Under the pieces are notes generated by a model. It was not told where the DNA came from. It searched no databases and saw only the letters and a list, made by a program, of their open reading frames with translations. The translations under genes and the position numbers were made by a program. Positions 35,832 through 45,350 of a DNA stretch of 64,000 bases are shown piece after piece. The DNA comes from Pinibacter soli (lineage in GTDB: Bacteria; Bacteroidota; Bacteroidia; Chitinophagales; Chitinophagaceae). The stretch lies in assembly GCF_029961145.1 (NCBI RefSeq), contig NZ_JASBRG010000007.1, positions 2,212,189 to 2,276,188 of the forward strand, given 5' to 3'. Every line of letters begins with the position of its first letter. Positions within the stretch are counted from its first letter, which is position 1.

Positions 35832-36722
35832 ATGAGCAACAGGAAACAAAGCTGGCAAGAATTTGAGGAGATGATCTACGCGATCTACAAAGAATTAGAA
35901 CCCCATGCAAATGTAACGCACAACGATTCCATTCTCGGTTTGGAGTCTGGCACCATGCGTCAAATCGACATTTCCGTTCGAAAAAAAATAGCGGGACATG
36001 AAATATTGATGGTCATACAAGCGAAGGATCTTAAGAGAGCCGCTGATGTAAACGTTGTGGGAGAATTTCGCTCTGTTCTTCAAGACATTTGCGCCCAAAA
36101 AGGGATCTTAATTTGCAACGTTGGCTTTACAAAGGCCGCCAAAGAATACGCCAAACGCTGCAAAATAGAACTCTGTTCTGCCCACGATGCCTCTAAGGTT
36201 AACTGGCAAACGAAGATCGAAATACCTGTCTTAAAAACGAGTATGGCAATAAAAACAAAAATTAACACACAGTATTTCCCCAAAGCACCTATGACCGTGG
36301 ACCGTTTACAAATCCCTGATGTTATTACAGCTATGGAATATTTTGTTAGCAAATTAGAAAAGGACGAAATCTTAAAGACCCAAGGGAAACATCTTTTGGA
36401 CTTGGATGCTTCACGTCTATTTAATGATGACATGCACCAATGGGATTTAAAAGCAAAAATCGAATACGACGTCACCCACAGGTATCATTTTAAATTTTTT
36501 ACCCCCACAGACTACAGAGGTATCAAAGATTTTGTCTCAAATAACTTCAAACCTTCTTTTATAGAATTTAATGAGGAAATTCCATTTTTGAACGACGGAA
36601 CATGGACGCATGTGGAAAACCCCGATCTTATACCATTAAATGCGTTTCACCTTAATATCGAATTTACAGAAATAGATATCCTGAAAAAGAAATTGCTCAA
36701 AATTGATTTTGTTGAGCCATGA
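35832..36722 (+). CDS. Mrr-like restriction endonuclease-fold protein
   Basis: A 296-residue protein. The N-terminal half has the Mrr_cat-type nuclease core: WQEFEEMIYAIYKELEP, then RQIDISVRK with D46, then ILMVIQAKDLKR with the Q63-x-K65 pair used by Mrr-family enzymes instead of ExK. VGEFRSVLQDICAQKGILIC and GFTKAAKEYAKRC complete the fold. The C-terminal half (about 140-296) is unrecognised and could be the targeting domain. It is a lone gene divergent from the hsdR array. Relatives cut methylated or foreign DNA; the substrate here is unknown. Confidence 0.8.
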   Translation: MSNRKQSWQEFEEMIYAIYKELEPHANVTHNDSILGLESGTMRQIDISVRKKIAGHEILMVIQAKDLKRAADVNVVGEFRSVLQDICAQKGILICNVGFTKAAKEYAKRCKIELCSAHDASKVNWQTKIEIPVLKTSMAIKTKINTQYFPKAPMTVDRLQIPDVITAMEYFVSKLEKDEILKTQGKHLLDLDASRLFNDDMHQWDLKAKIEYDVTHRYHFKFFTPTDYRGIKDFVSNNFKPSFIEFNEEIPFLNDGTWTHVENPDLIPLNAFHLNIEFTEIDILKKKLLKIDFVEP

Positions 36723-36801
36723 AAAACTGTTCACCCTGCACAAAATTATTGTGTAGCACAAAATCTGTTTAGAACATAAACCTTGGCCAAACGCAATTTT
36801 A

Positions 36802-37134
36802 TTAATCAAGTTTATGTTGCAACAGGTCTTGTATATCCTGCCACAAAAAGAATACCCTTGAACGAATTTTAAAAGGCCTTAATTTACCATGGCGCACCCA
36901 GTCGTATATGGTAGGCTTGGTAATATGAAAAAGCTCGCAAATTTCGGCAATCTTGAAAAGCGGCTTGTAAGTCAAACCCGGTGTTTCAAAAGTAACAGTT
37001 GCAGATCTTTCCTTATCCGCTTTCGCGACCTCCTCTCTAATGATTTGACGCAAAGATTGCCAGAACTGTTCCGGCTGATAAGGAAACAACATTGGGGTAA
37101 CAATGTTACCATTTTTCACCTCTTCTTTCATCAC
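36802..37134 (-). CDS. MerR/excisionase-like helix-turn-helix protein
   Basis: A 110-residue protein. The C-terminal part (about 55-110) is an HTH_17-type winged helix: PLFKIAEICELFHITKPTIY, then DWVRHGKLRPFKIRSRVFF. This family is very common on Bacteroidota mobile elements as an excisionase or small regulator. The N-terminal 50 residues are a polar helix. It lies far from the integrase, so a direct Xis role for this island is uncertain. Confidence 0.85.
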   Translation of the reverse strand: MMKEEVKNGNIVTPMLFPYQPEQFWQSLRQIIREEVAKADKERSATVTFETPGLTYKPLFKIAEICELFHITKPTIYDWVRHGKLRPFKIRSRVFFLWQDIQDLLQHKLD

Positions 37135-37307
37135 TTTAAGTTTTAGCCACCTAAACTAACACTAAATGCAAATGAATAAAAGTAAAGTATGTGAGGAGCG
37201 GGAATGTCAGGGTGAATATACATATTGCAATGGTTAAGGATAAATTTGTGGCCCTCGAAATTAGCCAATGATTGCGGTCAATCAAGTAGTTTTGCCTCTA
37301 TTCTCAG

Positions 37308-37330
37308 TTGGGCCGTTAGTTACGGCCCAA
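37308..37330. terminator. Perfect GC-rich hairpin between two minus-strand genes
   Basis: TTGGGCCGT (37308-37316) and ACGGCCCAA (37322-37330) form 9 perfect pairs with a 5-nt loop, without a T-run. It may end transcription from the small membrane protein gene (inference). The rest of the gap 37135-37457 is AT-rich and empty. Confidence 0.6.
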
Positions 37331-37457
37331 TTTAAAAGAAAACCAGATTTAGGAAATTTTTACAGTATAATCTTCAAATTGATCTTCTAGCTGTTTCCCA
37401 TATAACATACTTTGAAAAATCACTTTCAAGCACCAAGCGGTTATCTATATATTGATT

Positions 37458-37898
37458 CTACCAAATAAAATGTCGAAAAACTGATACTAACGATTGTTTA
37501 AATTGAAAAATGCTTACTGTATCTAAAACAATCACCAACATGAGAATAAAAAATTTCAATCCCCACTCTACAGTCCCAAATCTCTTAAACATTGGCTTAA
37601 TTCTAAACTCGTCGTCACTCGTTCTATAAAAATTATTTTTTTCATAAACCGCTTGTTCTTCTTTGTACTTTATTTCGTTTATTTCACGTTCTTCATCTTC
37701 TTGAACCCAACGAAAGAAATTTGCTATAAGAAAATCAATAAAGACAAAGCAAACAGCATAACCCAAATATATACTTACCAATCCCAAAATAATCTTCCAA
37801 ATTTCTAACTCGTGATTGAAGAGTATCCAAAATACCGAATTAAAAATTGCTACATAAAGACACGCTCTAAAATAGCCTTTGTAAAAATCATCCTTCAT
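37458..37898 (-). CDS. Small multi-pass membrane protein, unrecognised
   Basis: A 146-residue protein with three hydrophobic helices: about 10-28 (ACLYVAIFNSVFWILF), 35-62 (IILGLVSIYLGYAVCFVFID) and 112-132 (FFILMLVIVLDTVSIF). A charged segment between the second and third (VQEDEEREINEIKYKEEQAV) would be cytoplasmic. No family is recognised. It lies downstream of the Hsp70 cassette on the same strand with a gap of about 200 bp, so co-transcription is possible but not shown. Confidence 0.65.
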   Translation of the reverse strand: MKDDFYKGYFRACLYVAIFNSVFWILFNHELEIWKIILGLVSIYLGYAVCFVFIDFLIANFFRWVQEDEEREINEIKYKEEQAVYEKNNFYRTSDDEFRIKPMFKRFGTVEWGLKFFILMLVIVLDTVSIFQFKQSLVSVFRHFIW

Positions 37899-38099
37899 AA
37901 TCTATAGTTGTTACGTACTTTACCAAGCTAAACTTTTGAAACCGAAGAATAAACCTGCTAACATTAATTTTACAATTTTCATTATCTCATCGATTTTGCG
38001 AACCAATTGTCCGAATTTGCTTTCAGTTAGCTCGACAAACATTTCCTGCCAACAGCGTTCAAAAGCCTTGACAGGAAATACCATCATCTTAAACCGTTG

Positions 38100-40592
38100 T
38101 CAAGAACCGAATCCGATCCTTGTATTTAATTGCTCACGGGAAGTTCTTGGCAGTTGGTCAAACAAGCTATAGTTAACATCTTTCAATCGATCCCATTGCT
38201 GGTTCTCAATGGCTGATTCGCCGATTTCAATCAGATATTTAACTACGTTTTGATCATTCATTTTTGCACTATCCCTTTTTAACCATGAAAAAATATCCAC
38301 CAGGAACTCTGGAATTCGCCATTGAATCTGCCTGATAATACCGTCTAGTTCATCCGCTTTTTCCTGAATCTTTAATGGACTATTCGTTGTTAAAAAGATC
38401 TCTTCTTTTTCCACTATCCCATTAAACACCTGGCGTTCATAGTCGTTTCCATTTTCATCAATCATCTTTTCACATTCCTCCTTTATCTCAAAATAGTGCT
38501 CTTTGGCTAACTGAACCCTTTTGTTCTGTGTAGCGGCGCTAATTTCCTGAGCAATTTTTCTTTTTCGGTCCTCGAGCTTATAACGATTATCAGATTCGTC
38601 ATCAAGAGCTAAGGTTTCAGTTTCATCCTCTACCTGTTCCATTTCTTTTTTGAGTTTTGTTAAGGCGCCTGCAATTTCATAGTCTTCTTTCTCTGTTGCA
38701 TGCTCAATTTCTTCGTCAAGTTTTTCGGAAAGATCCACTACCTGTTCTTTCAGGTATTCAATGGAAGTATGCCTTTTTTTAGGATTAAATATTTCCTTAA
38801 ATTCCTGATCTGCCATATTCAAATATGCTGAAACACTCAAATCCCTTGATTCGGTCATTGTAATCGTTATCTCAATATCCGATCCTTTCGATACATCTTT
38901 TTTAAGCTTATCTCCAGAAATTTCCATGTAACCAATTCCTTTGTTGGCTTCGGGAGGAGATAAATGTGGGCCTTCCAGAATATTGATCCTAATAACCTGA
39001 TCACTACTTTCTTTAGAAAGAGTCTTGTTTAAAGGAAAAGTTATACTTCGTTTAAGCGGCAATACCGAATTCTTTTGAAAAACAAGCAACAACCTCGTTT
39101 GACCTGGATTATCGCCGTCGTCAACCTCTAAACAAATGTCTTCCGGAATAGGCTGGCCGCTGATAGCAAAGCCGCTATTTATTCCAATAAGATCCATATT
39201 TGTTTCCACAATGTTGTTTAACTCATCATAAACCGTAAGCTTGAAAAAATTGAATGCGTCTTCTACCAACGGAAGATCTTCATTTATTCTTTCAGACAAT
39301 TTCTTCAGCCCCGTATCAAAGCCGCCATCTTCACGTGTAATACGGTAAAACAGCCCCTCGACATTACCGGAAATTCGTGCGGCGAACAGTTCTTCTTTTT
39401 CTTTTGATGCTTTTTGATAGGCAGGCTTAATTGAAATTGCATTTTCCTTCCTTGCTTGTACTACATTGTTAAACTCTTTTGGTTTTGTAGCTGCGTAATA
39501 AGCCGCCCCTATTGCAATGGCAGTTGTAGGATCAATTTCGCAATTCGTAGGAATTTGCAATACTTCCTGCACATGTTGCCTTACGTACGGTATATATGTG
39601 GAACCTCCCACCATTAAAGTAAATTGTATGTCTGTTGACTTTAAAGATTTGTTCGTCAAAATCTTTTTTATCATATCTGTTGTGCTATCAATTGCCGACT
39701 TTATAAGATCATTAAATTCCGACCTGGTTATTGTAACCTCAAAGTCCACATCATTTCCCCTTTCATCTTCAAATCCGTCTATAACAATATCTGCTGAAGA
39801 TTTTGCAGAAAGTAAAATTTTTGCCTCTTCCGCTCTACGGAGTAGTACATAATATTTTGCGTTGTATTTTCCTGAAGCACTCTTCATATCACTCTCCAGG
39901 GAGGAAAAACTATATTCCTCTTCGATTTTAGGGATAAGAAGTTTTTCAACAATCATTCTATCAAAATCAACGCCTCCCAAAAAGTTATTGCCTTCGTGGT
40001 CAATGACTTTCATTTCACCATTTTTAATCTCTACAAGTGCCACGTCAAATGTGCCGCCGCCAAGATCATAGACCAGCCATAAGCCTTCTTTCATGTCCAT
40101 CTTCTTTTTCATATTTGCATAGGCGAGGCTTGCGGCAATAGGCTCTTGCAAAAGAATAACCTGCTTGAACCCTGCCTGGGCTCCGGCTTCTTTTGTAGCA
40201 TTTGATTGTATTGTGTCAAATGAAGCCGGTATAGTGATCACAACCGATTCTAAGCTGTCACCTGTATTTACGAAAGTTTTCAATTCCTTTAAAACCAACG
40301 CTGAAAGATCTACAGGCGTCTTTGTTTCATTGAGGGCTTTTATTTTAAAGCTTTCCGCTGTTCCCATTTTGCGTTTGAATGCTCCTACTACACTTTTGGG
40401 ATCTTTTTCCAGGAATTCTTTCGCCTTATTGCCAATCATTATCTTATCCTTTCTAAAGGAAACAACAGATGGCAAAGTGCTACGACCAAAGTCCTGTGGA
40501 TTTGTAAAAACAACTACTTCTCCTTTTATAAATTTTGCAATTGCAGAATTGGTAGTGCCCAAATCAATCCCGAAGTTTATTGTATTTTCCAT
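38100..40592 (-). CDS. Hsp70-family (DnaK-like) ATPase with extended coiled-coil C-terminus
   Basis: 830 residues, about 190 longer than housekeeping DnaK. The actin-fold ATPase is complete: phosphate-1 INFGIDLGTTNSAIAKF, phosphate-2 LVYDLGGGTFDVALVEI, and adenosine motif FTLMVGGSTYIPYVRQ (to about residue 385). A substrate-binding-like beta region follows (about 480-620). The C-terminus (about 620-780) is charged coiled coil (LDEEIEHATEKEDYEIAGAL). The EEVD-like tail is missing. It ends a three-gene operon with a GrpE-like protein (13 bp upstream) and a J-like membrane protein. This is a self-contained chaperone set on a mobile island, separate from the essential dnaK. Its client is unknown. 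Confidence 0.9.
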   Translation of the reverse strand: MENTINFGIDLGTTNSAIAKFIKGEVVVFTNPQDFGRSTLPSVVSFRKDKIMIGNKAKEFLEKDPKSVVGAFKRKMGTAESFKIKALNETKTPVDLSALVLKELKTFVNTGDSLESVVITIPASFDTIQSNATKEAGAQAGFKQVILLQEPIAASLAYANMKKKMDMKEGLWLVYDLGGGTFDVALVEIKNGEMKVIDHEGNNFLGGVDFDRMIVEKLLIPKIEEEYSFSSLESDMKSASGKYNAKYYVLLRRAEEAKILLSAKSSADIVIDGFEDERGNDVDFEVTITRSEFNDLIKSAIDSTTDMIKKILTNKSLKSTDIQFTLMVGGSTYIPYVRQHVQEVLQIPTNCEIDPTTAIAIGAAYYAATKPKEFNNVVQARKENAISIKPAYQKASKEKEELFAARISGNVEGLFYRITREDGGFDTGLKKLSERINEDLPLVEDAFNFFKLTVYDELNNIVETNMDLIGINSGFAISGQPIPEDICLEVDDGDNPGQTRLLLVFQKNSVLPLKRSITFPLNKTLSKESSDQVIRINILEGPHLSPPEANKGIGYMEISGDKLKKDVSKGSDIEITITMTESRDLSVSAYLNMADQEFKEIFNPKKRHTSIEYLKEQVVDLSEKLDEEIEHATEKEDYEIAGALTKLKKEMEQVEDETETLALDDESDNRYKLEDRKRKIAQEISAATQNKRVQLAKEHYFEIKEECEKMIDENGNDYERQVFNGIVEKEEIFLTTNSPLKIQEKADELDGIIRQIQWRIPEFLVDIFSWLKRDSAKMNDQNVVKYLIEIGESAIENQQWDRLKDVNYSLFDQLPRTSREQLNTRIGFGS

Positions 40593-40604
40593 ACGCTTAT
40601 TTTT

Positions 40605-40997
40605 TTATTTTTTGTTGCATGACGCCGCTACTATCACCGCTTTTTGTATAATTTTCTTTATACCAAAATCATTACCTAACTCATTACAAAATATGATAGG
40701 CTTTATTACTTCAACTATCTCCAGATCCTCTGTTACGTTTCCTGCAATGCTTGCTTCGCAGTCCGTTCGTGTCTGGCTATATGGCTCTCCCAACGGATCA
40801 TGGTATGTCAGGCCAACACCTTCATTACTGGCAAACAGTTCGCTTTCAATAAGTGACTTCAACCTGTTTATGTTCCTTTGTATAGAGTGATCCTCTTTTA
40901 GTTGCTGGGTTTTTCTTTCGATTTCAAATACTTGATTTACCAAATCAAGATATGATTGAGGTATTCTTACAAACCTTGTTTTTCTAGGATCTTGCAT
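40605..40997 (-). CDS. GrpE-like nucleotide-exchange factor (divergent)
   Basis: A 130-residue protein. The N-terminal half is a helix with heptads (LVNQVFEIERKTQQLKEDHS). The C-terminal half has the GrpE beta-wing pattern: GLTYHDPLGEPYSQTRTDCE, then VEVIKPIIFCN and IQKAVIVAA, resembling the G-x-x-F/Y-D ... V-x-x-V-x-x-P ... A-x-V-x-V layout of GrpE. The assignment is supported mainly by position between a J-like gene and an Hsp70 gene (gaps of 9 and 12 bp). It is shorter than housekeeping GrpE (about 190). Sequence similarity alone would be weak. Confidence 0.6.
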   Translation of the reverse strand: MQDPRKTRFVRIPQSYLDLVNQVFEIERKTQQLKEDHSIQRNINRLKSLIESELFASNEGVGLTYHDPLGEPYSQTRTDCEASIAGNVTEDLEIVEVIKPIIFCNELGNDFGIKKIIQKAVIVAASCNKK

Positions 40998-41006
40998 TAT
41001 CTTAAT

Positions 41007-43019
41007 TTAATTGCTGAAAAATTTCGATTGAGTAATTGAAGAACTGTAGGCATCCCCAACAGTTTTGGAATCCAGGGTTAGAGTGGCTATGGTATACCCT
41101 TTTTCGCCATCTTCGAACGTTCCTGTCCCGTTGTATTTACAGTACGCTTCCCTGGTTTCAAAAATTCCACTGCCGCCACAGCTATTCACCAGCGTTGGAT
41201 TCCAATCATTTCCGTAATAAACTTTTAGCATGTACACTCCCTGGGGAATGCTCTTAATGGTAAATTTTGAGCCGGCACGGACATATGAATTTCTTATTGT
41301 CTGGGATTTGCTGATACTGTAAAGACAGACTATTGCGTCTGTCTCCCCTGTGTTCTTTACGGTTAGTCTTGGATTACCACTATAAACATTCTCACCCAAA
41401 CAAGCAGATAACGGCGACGCTCCATTTTTAAGCTGGTTTCCTTTGTATCTGCTGTCTACAACATAGCTGGCGGTATCTACCGAATGCGTTGTTGAATTAA
41501 CTTTAGGCTCGGGTTGGTATGTATTGTAATTATATGCCGGAGTAGTACTGACCGGATGATCATATGTATGCCGCTTTGATTGACGAATCAACTCATCTAT
41601 TTGAACTGCGAAGGATATTACCACTACCGCGGTAACCACCCCTTGCCAAAGCCGTTGCCAGTCGTGAAGCTTCAATTTCCCCTTAAAACGGTAGCCGCCG
41701 AGCTCACGATAACAATTATATCTTGCAATTGGGAAAACTGGAATCCAGAATAAAACAAAAAATAAAGTATCGCCATAAATCGTCGTCCCTATCCCATTCA
41801 TGGTTGACAATGAAGGGGTATCTCGCATTGGCTTACCCTCCACATCCTGTCTCTCTTTAAATTCCTGGAGGCGTTTTAAATCCCGATCTAACCGCATTTT
41901 TACTCCATCAGACGATTTTATAAGAAGACCTTTTTTAACTACGTTTATTGCGCTTGTAACATTTATATGTTCATTCCACATTGAAATAGCCATAGCGCAG
42001 TATGCCATTGCAAATGAATCCCTCAAATCACTAGCGAAGGACGGAAGACTGTTCAATTCGGAGAGATTGATTGAACTAATCATTCTCTCCCCATCTCCCG
42101 GACTAGCGGTTTTGTTTTCAAGACGCTTGATCGTTTGATTTATTTGTGTCAAAATTTTATTCCATTTTTCCAATGCCGGGGCATTTCGTTCCTTTTCTAT
42201 TTGCTTTTCATAGCGCTCTTTTGCTATTTCATAATTACTTTGAAATGTTCGCCTCCCGATACTGTCAATATTCATTTTCAGCACATGTTCAATCAAATGA
42301 ACGCAGTGCGGAGAGGCTACCAATTTCTCGTCTATGGCCAAATTGAGAAAATTGATGGCACTTCCTATCCTGTTGACCTGACTCTGAAAATAAAAAGGCA
42401 AACTATTTACAAGTTCGATTGGAAATAATCTTTCAACATTCTTTACTAACGCACCAATTGACTGTTCAGAACAATCTCTTTTACCATTTTTTATCTCATC
42501 ACATATTGTTCTGATTTCCTCTGTTCTATTTGCAATTTCATTGCTAACACTTTTGAAAGCGGCGTTAACAGAAGACGGATCAATCAGAATTTGATACTGT
42601 AGAATGGAGGCAATTTGTTTAACGTCGTTTAATCCAAATGCCATCATCAAGCTTTTATCAAATCTTTCGGCGAAAAATGGATTAACAAACGCAACGAATT
42701 CTGATTTTGTGTAGATGTCCTGATGATTGAATGACGCAAACAACTTGCTATCACCATAAGCTAAAAAATCATTGAGCCTCGAATTTTGAATCAGGTAATA
42801 ATAGTATTCCTTCTTCTCCTTAATATCCAAATCGTCAATCACTTTTTCACAATCAGACTTAGTTATTTCAACACCCTTATAATAGACAACCTGATTGTCT
42901 GAGAGTTCTATTTCTGCAAACAACCTTCTCTTTGCTTTTTTAATTGCTGCTATATCAACATCCTGCAAAGAATCATTCATTTGCAGTTCCAATATTTCGA
43001 AGGGGTTAACAAAAGTCAT
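41007..43019 (-). CDS. J-domain-like membrane protein of the Hsp70 cassette
   Basis: 670 residues. The N-terminus (VNPFEILELQMNDSL, AAIKKAKRRLFAEIELSD) follows the J-domain pattern but lacks the HPD tripeptide, so it may bind Hsp70 without stimulating it in the normal way. A long helical region (about 120-400) follows. Hydrophobic segments lie at about 413-432 (LFFVLFWIPVFPIARY) and 458-475 (VVTAVVVISFAVQI). The C-terminal domain (about 520-670) carries LTVKNTGETDAIVCLYSIS, a beta-sandwich-like pattern. It is the first gene of the operon J-like, GrpE-like, Hsp70. It probably places the chaperone at the membrane (inference). Confidence 0.65.
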   Translation of the reverse strand: MTFVNPFEILELQMNDSLQDVDIAAIKKAKRRLFAEIELSDNQVVYYKGVEITKSDCEKVIDDLDIKEKKEYYYYLIQNSRLNDFLAYGDSKLFASFNHQDIYTKSEFVAFVNPFFAERFDKSLMMAFGLNDVKQIASILQYQILIDPSSVNAAFKSVSNEIANRTEEIRTICDEIKNGKRDCSEQSIGALVKNVERLFPIELVNSLPFYFQSQVNRIGSAINFLNLAIDEKLVASPHCVHLIEHVLKMNIDSIGRRTFQSNYEIAKERYEKQIEKERNAPALEKWNKILTQINQTIKRLENKTASPGDGERMISSINLSELNSLPSFASDLRDSFAMAYCAMAISMWNEHINVTSAINVVKKGLLIKSSDGVKMRLDRDLKRLQEFKERQDVEGKPMRDTPSLSTMNGIGTTIYGDTLFFVLFWIPVFPIARYNCYRELGGYRFKGKLKLHDWQRLWQGVVTAVVVISFAVQIDELIRQSKRHTYDHPVSTTPAYNYNTYQPEPKVNSTTHSVDTASYVVDSRYKGNQLKNGASPLSACLGENVYSGNPRLTVKNTGETDAIVCLYSISKSQTIRNSYVRAGSKFTIKSIPQGVYMLKVYYGNDWNPTLVNSCGGSGIFETREAYCKYNGTGTFEDGEKGYTIATLTLDSKTVGDAYSSSITQSKFFSN

Positions 43020-43685
43020 TACTTAATATTTTTTCTGGATGGCAGGTGCTGTCATTACCAAACACCAAACTGCCGGGTTTACTTAGATAGGGCAAAAGTT
43101 TCTTGCGTAAGATTGAAATACTTGAGTTTGCCTAGGAAAGGAGCTCCCTTAAAACATAGGTCAAAATTCAGTTATCTATAAGATGAAATATTCAGCTCGG
43201 GGAAGCATTGAAAAGTTTAAAACCATGTTAAATAAGGAAGGATTAAATTGAATTTTTAGAACCCGTCGATACCTAATGCATTGAAAATAGGATTTATACT
43301 ATATCTGCTCGATAGAATATCAAATATTCAATCGTTAATAAGCTTTCACCAAATCAGGCATTAAAAAATCCGATTCAAATGGTTAAAGCCGAAAAAATGC
43401 ACGGAAAAACATTCTATAACTATACTACCACAATTAAATTCAATCCGAATTTCAATTGGTCCTCCCGAATTTAGCTTGCTGATAACTTTCTCAATTGACC
43501 GTACTTCATATTTTATTCGTCATTCACTTTTTCTTAAAAACAAAAGATCAACTTGAGAATTCAAATACAATTTTCGCTTTTGATTATCCCATAATAATTA
43601 GTAAGTTCACTTTTTAACCAACTAAACCTCATCGGCGATTTATGTGACATCATTTTACGTCGCATTCATCACTCGTTACCAGACT
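43020..43685. other. Gap of about 0.67 kb with no recognisable gene
   Basis: An AT-rich divergent intergenic region between the J-like gene and the plus-strand pair. No consensus promoter box, hairpin or repeat stands out, apart from CGGGGAAGC at 43198-43206, which matches only the first nine bases of the 38-bp repeat described at 45351 and is probably chance. Confidence 0.5.
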
Positions 43686-44375
43686 ATGACATTTTTAGAT
43701 GTAAATTTTGAAACCTTAGAAACTACTCTTCAAAGTTTTGACCGTATTGCGGACAAAATCTCTAAAGACATCTACCTTAAAATAAACAACTCATTTTATA
43801 GACTTACAGATTTCGAGTTTTATACGTATTCAAAAGCCCTACCCGACCCACACACCTACAGGAATAAGTTGCAACTTAAATCGGGCAAGCTTTATTTGCA
43901 CAGTTCAGGCCTTGACATAACTTTTGGCGATGGGACCAATTATGGTGGAATATTATTGAGAGCGGTTGTAAAACTCTTCGAGGGTAGCGAGGACGCGGAT
44001 GGTTTTATGAAGGAACAATTTGACGGGCCTCAACGAGTAGCTACAGAATTTTTTTCAAATCTTAATTCACTTTTCAGCCCAGAAAGAAATGACATTTCAA
44101 TATTCGACATTAACGACTGCAAGCAAAACTTTAGCCTCTGCCCAGCGGAGAAACTAATTCAGACGAAAAGGGTTGGCTTGACACCTAAGCCAACTGACAT
44201 TGAAGATTATTATAGAAATCTACCTTTGCGATACATTACAATCTTGCCGAAGTTTCCAAACTTTAAACAGGTAGTAAAAGGCATTGAAAGTATGTTAAAA
44301 GAGCTTGAGGATAAGGGGAAAATGGAAAGAGACCAAACGAAACGAATTTTAGGATACAAAAGGAACTTTCAATGA
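43686..44375 (+). CDS. Unrecognised protein co-encoded with a deiminase
   Basis: 229 residues from ATG 43686 (MTFLDVNFETLETTL); an earlier in-frame start at 43644 would add 14 residues of less protein-like sequence. Soluble, with a Gly-rich segment LDITFGDGTNYGGILLRAV and a C-terminal motif KRVGLTPKPTDIEDYYRNLP followed by RYITILPK. I could not place it in a family; the layout is vaguely reminiscent of a nucleic-acid-acting enzyme, but no catalytic set is evident. Its stop overlaps the start of the deiminase gene by four bases (ATGA), so the two products are probably made together. Confidence 0.7.
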   Translation: MTFLDVNFETLETTLQSFDRIADKISKDIYLKINNSFYRLTDFEFYTYSKALPDPHTYRNKLQLKSGKLYLHSSGLDITFGDGTNYGGILLRAVVKLFEGSEDADGFMKEQFDGPQRVATEFFSNLNSLFSPERNDISIFDINDCKQNFSLCPAEKLIQTKRVGLTPKPTDIEDYYRNLPLRYITILPKFPNFKQVVKGIESMLKELEDKGKMERDQTKRILGYKRNFQ

Positions 44376-45217
44376 TAACTGACATCCAAACTAACTTTCT
44401 ATATCTGGCTGACTCATTACCAAGAAAATATCCCAGATTCTACCAACGTTTTGAAAAGGTGTTAACGGACTGTAGTATCAAATTTGCTTTACTACAAGGC
44501 ACTAAAGATGTCTGGTCTGTTGATTATATGCCTATTCAAATCGAGGTGAATGATTTCGTTCGTTTTTTATACAGGCCGCCGTATTTAACAAAGGATAAAA
44601 TCTATGCCAAAACAATTTCGGACGTCGACTCGATTTGCGCCGAAATCGGAATTGACACTAGTAAGACTGATATCATCGTCGACGGAGGTAATATCATTCA
44701 TTGGACGAACAAGGTTATTATGACTGACCGTGTTTTTATTGACAACCCGCGATACGAACGCAAACATTTAATAAATCGACTTCATGAACTTTTACAAGTT
44801 GACAAGCTTTATTTCATTCCCGAGCAACCGGATGACTATACAGGCCATTCTGATGGAATGATTCGGTTTATAGATGAGCATACCGTACTCATTAACGACT
44901 ACAGTAAAGAGGAAGAATGGTTTTCCAGGGCTTTTGAAATTGCCGTTCACAATGCAGGCCTTGATTTTATCAAACTTCCTTACAATGTTTATGACAACAA
45001 AAGCTATGATCAGGCAAATGGCACGTACATCAACTATCTACAAATGGAAAACACGATTATCGTTCCGATTTTTGGTATTAAGGAAGATGATAATGCGGTA
45101 AAACAACTTGAAACAATTTTTGCAGGGCAAACTATAGTTACAATTGAAAGCAATGACATTGCTAAAGAAGGAGGGATACTGAACTGTATAACGTGGAACA
45201 TAAGGACCGATGCGTAA
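44372..45217 (+). CDS. Agmatine/peptidyl-arginine deiminase family protein (PAD_porph type)
   Basis: 281 residues of the guanidino-group-modifying pentein fold. Catalytic landmarks are visible: DVWSVDYMPI (substrate Asp), DGGNIIHW, YTGHSDGMIRFID (His and Asp), and near the C-terminus EGGILNCITWN with the nucleophilic Cys. Family members convert agmatine or arginine residues to citrulline-type products. Housekeeping agmatine deiminases are longer (about 350-370), so this is a compact relative. Translational coupling to an unknown partner on a defence-rich island suggests a role other than polyamine synthesis, for example metabolite depletion or protein modification (inference). Confidence 0.8.
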   Translation: MITDIQTNFLYLADSLPRKYPRFYQRFEKVLTDCSIKFALLQGTKDVWSVDYMPIQIEVNDFVRFLYRPPYLTKDKIYAKTISDVDSICAEIGIDTSKTDIIVDGGNIIHWTNKVIMTDRVFIDNPRYERKHLINRLHELLQVDKLYFIPEQPDDYTGHSDGMIRFIDEHTVLINDYSKEEEWFSRAFEIAVHNAGLDFIKLPYNVYDNKSYDQANGTYINYLQMENTIIVPIFGIKEDDNAVKQLETIFAGQTIVTIESNDIAKEGGILNCITWNIRTDA

Positions 45218-45350
45218 GTGTTGTTAAGTTAAGTCATTTTCTTTTTAACACAAACTCTATACTTATATGTTGCATCTAGGCTGCAAAAGTACAAAATGAA
45301 ATATAATGGCGCACTAGAATAGCACAGGTTGATATATTGGCTTTAACTAG

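Noticed and set aside
36802-37134. HTH protein considered as the dedicated excisionase of the island
   Set aside because: It lies about 25 kb from the integrase and the family also includes plain regulators, so only a general HTH call is made.
37936-38172. Plus-strand frame overlapping the Hsp70 3' end
   Set aside because: It is antisense to the conserved Hsp70 C-terminus and has no protein features.
43198-43206. CGGGGAAGC considered as a third copy of the 38-bp repeat
   Set aside because: The match stops after nine bases.
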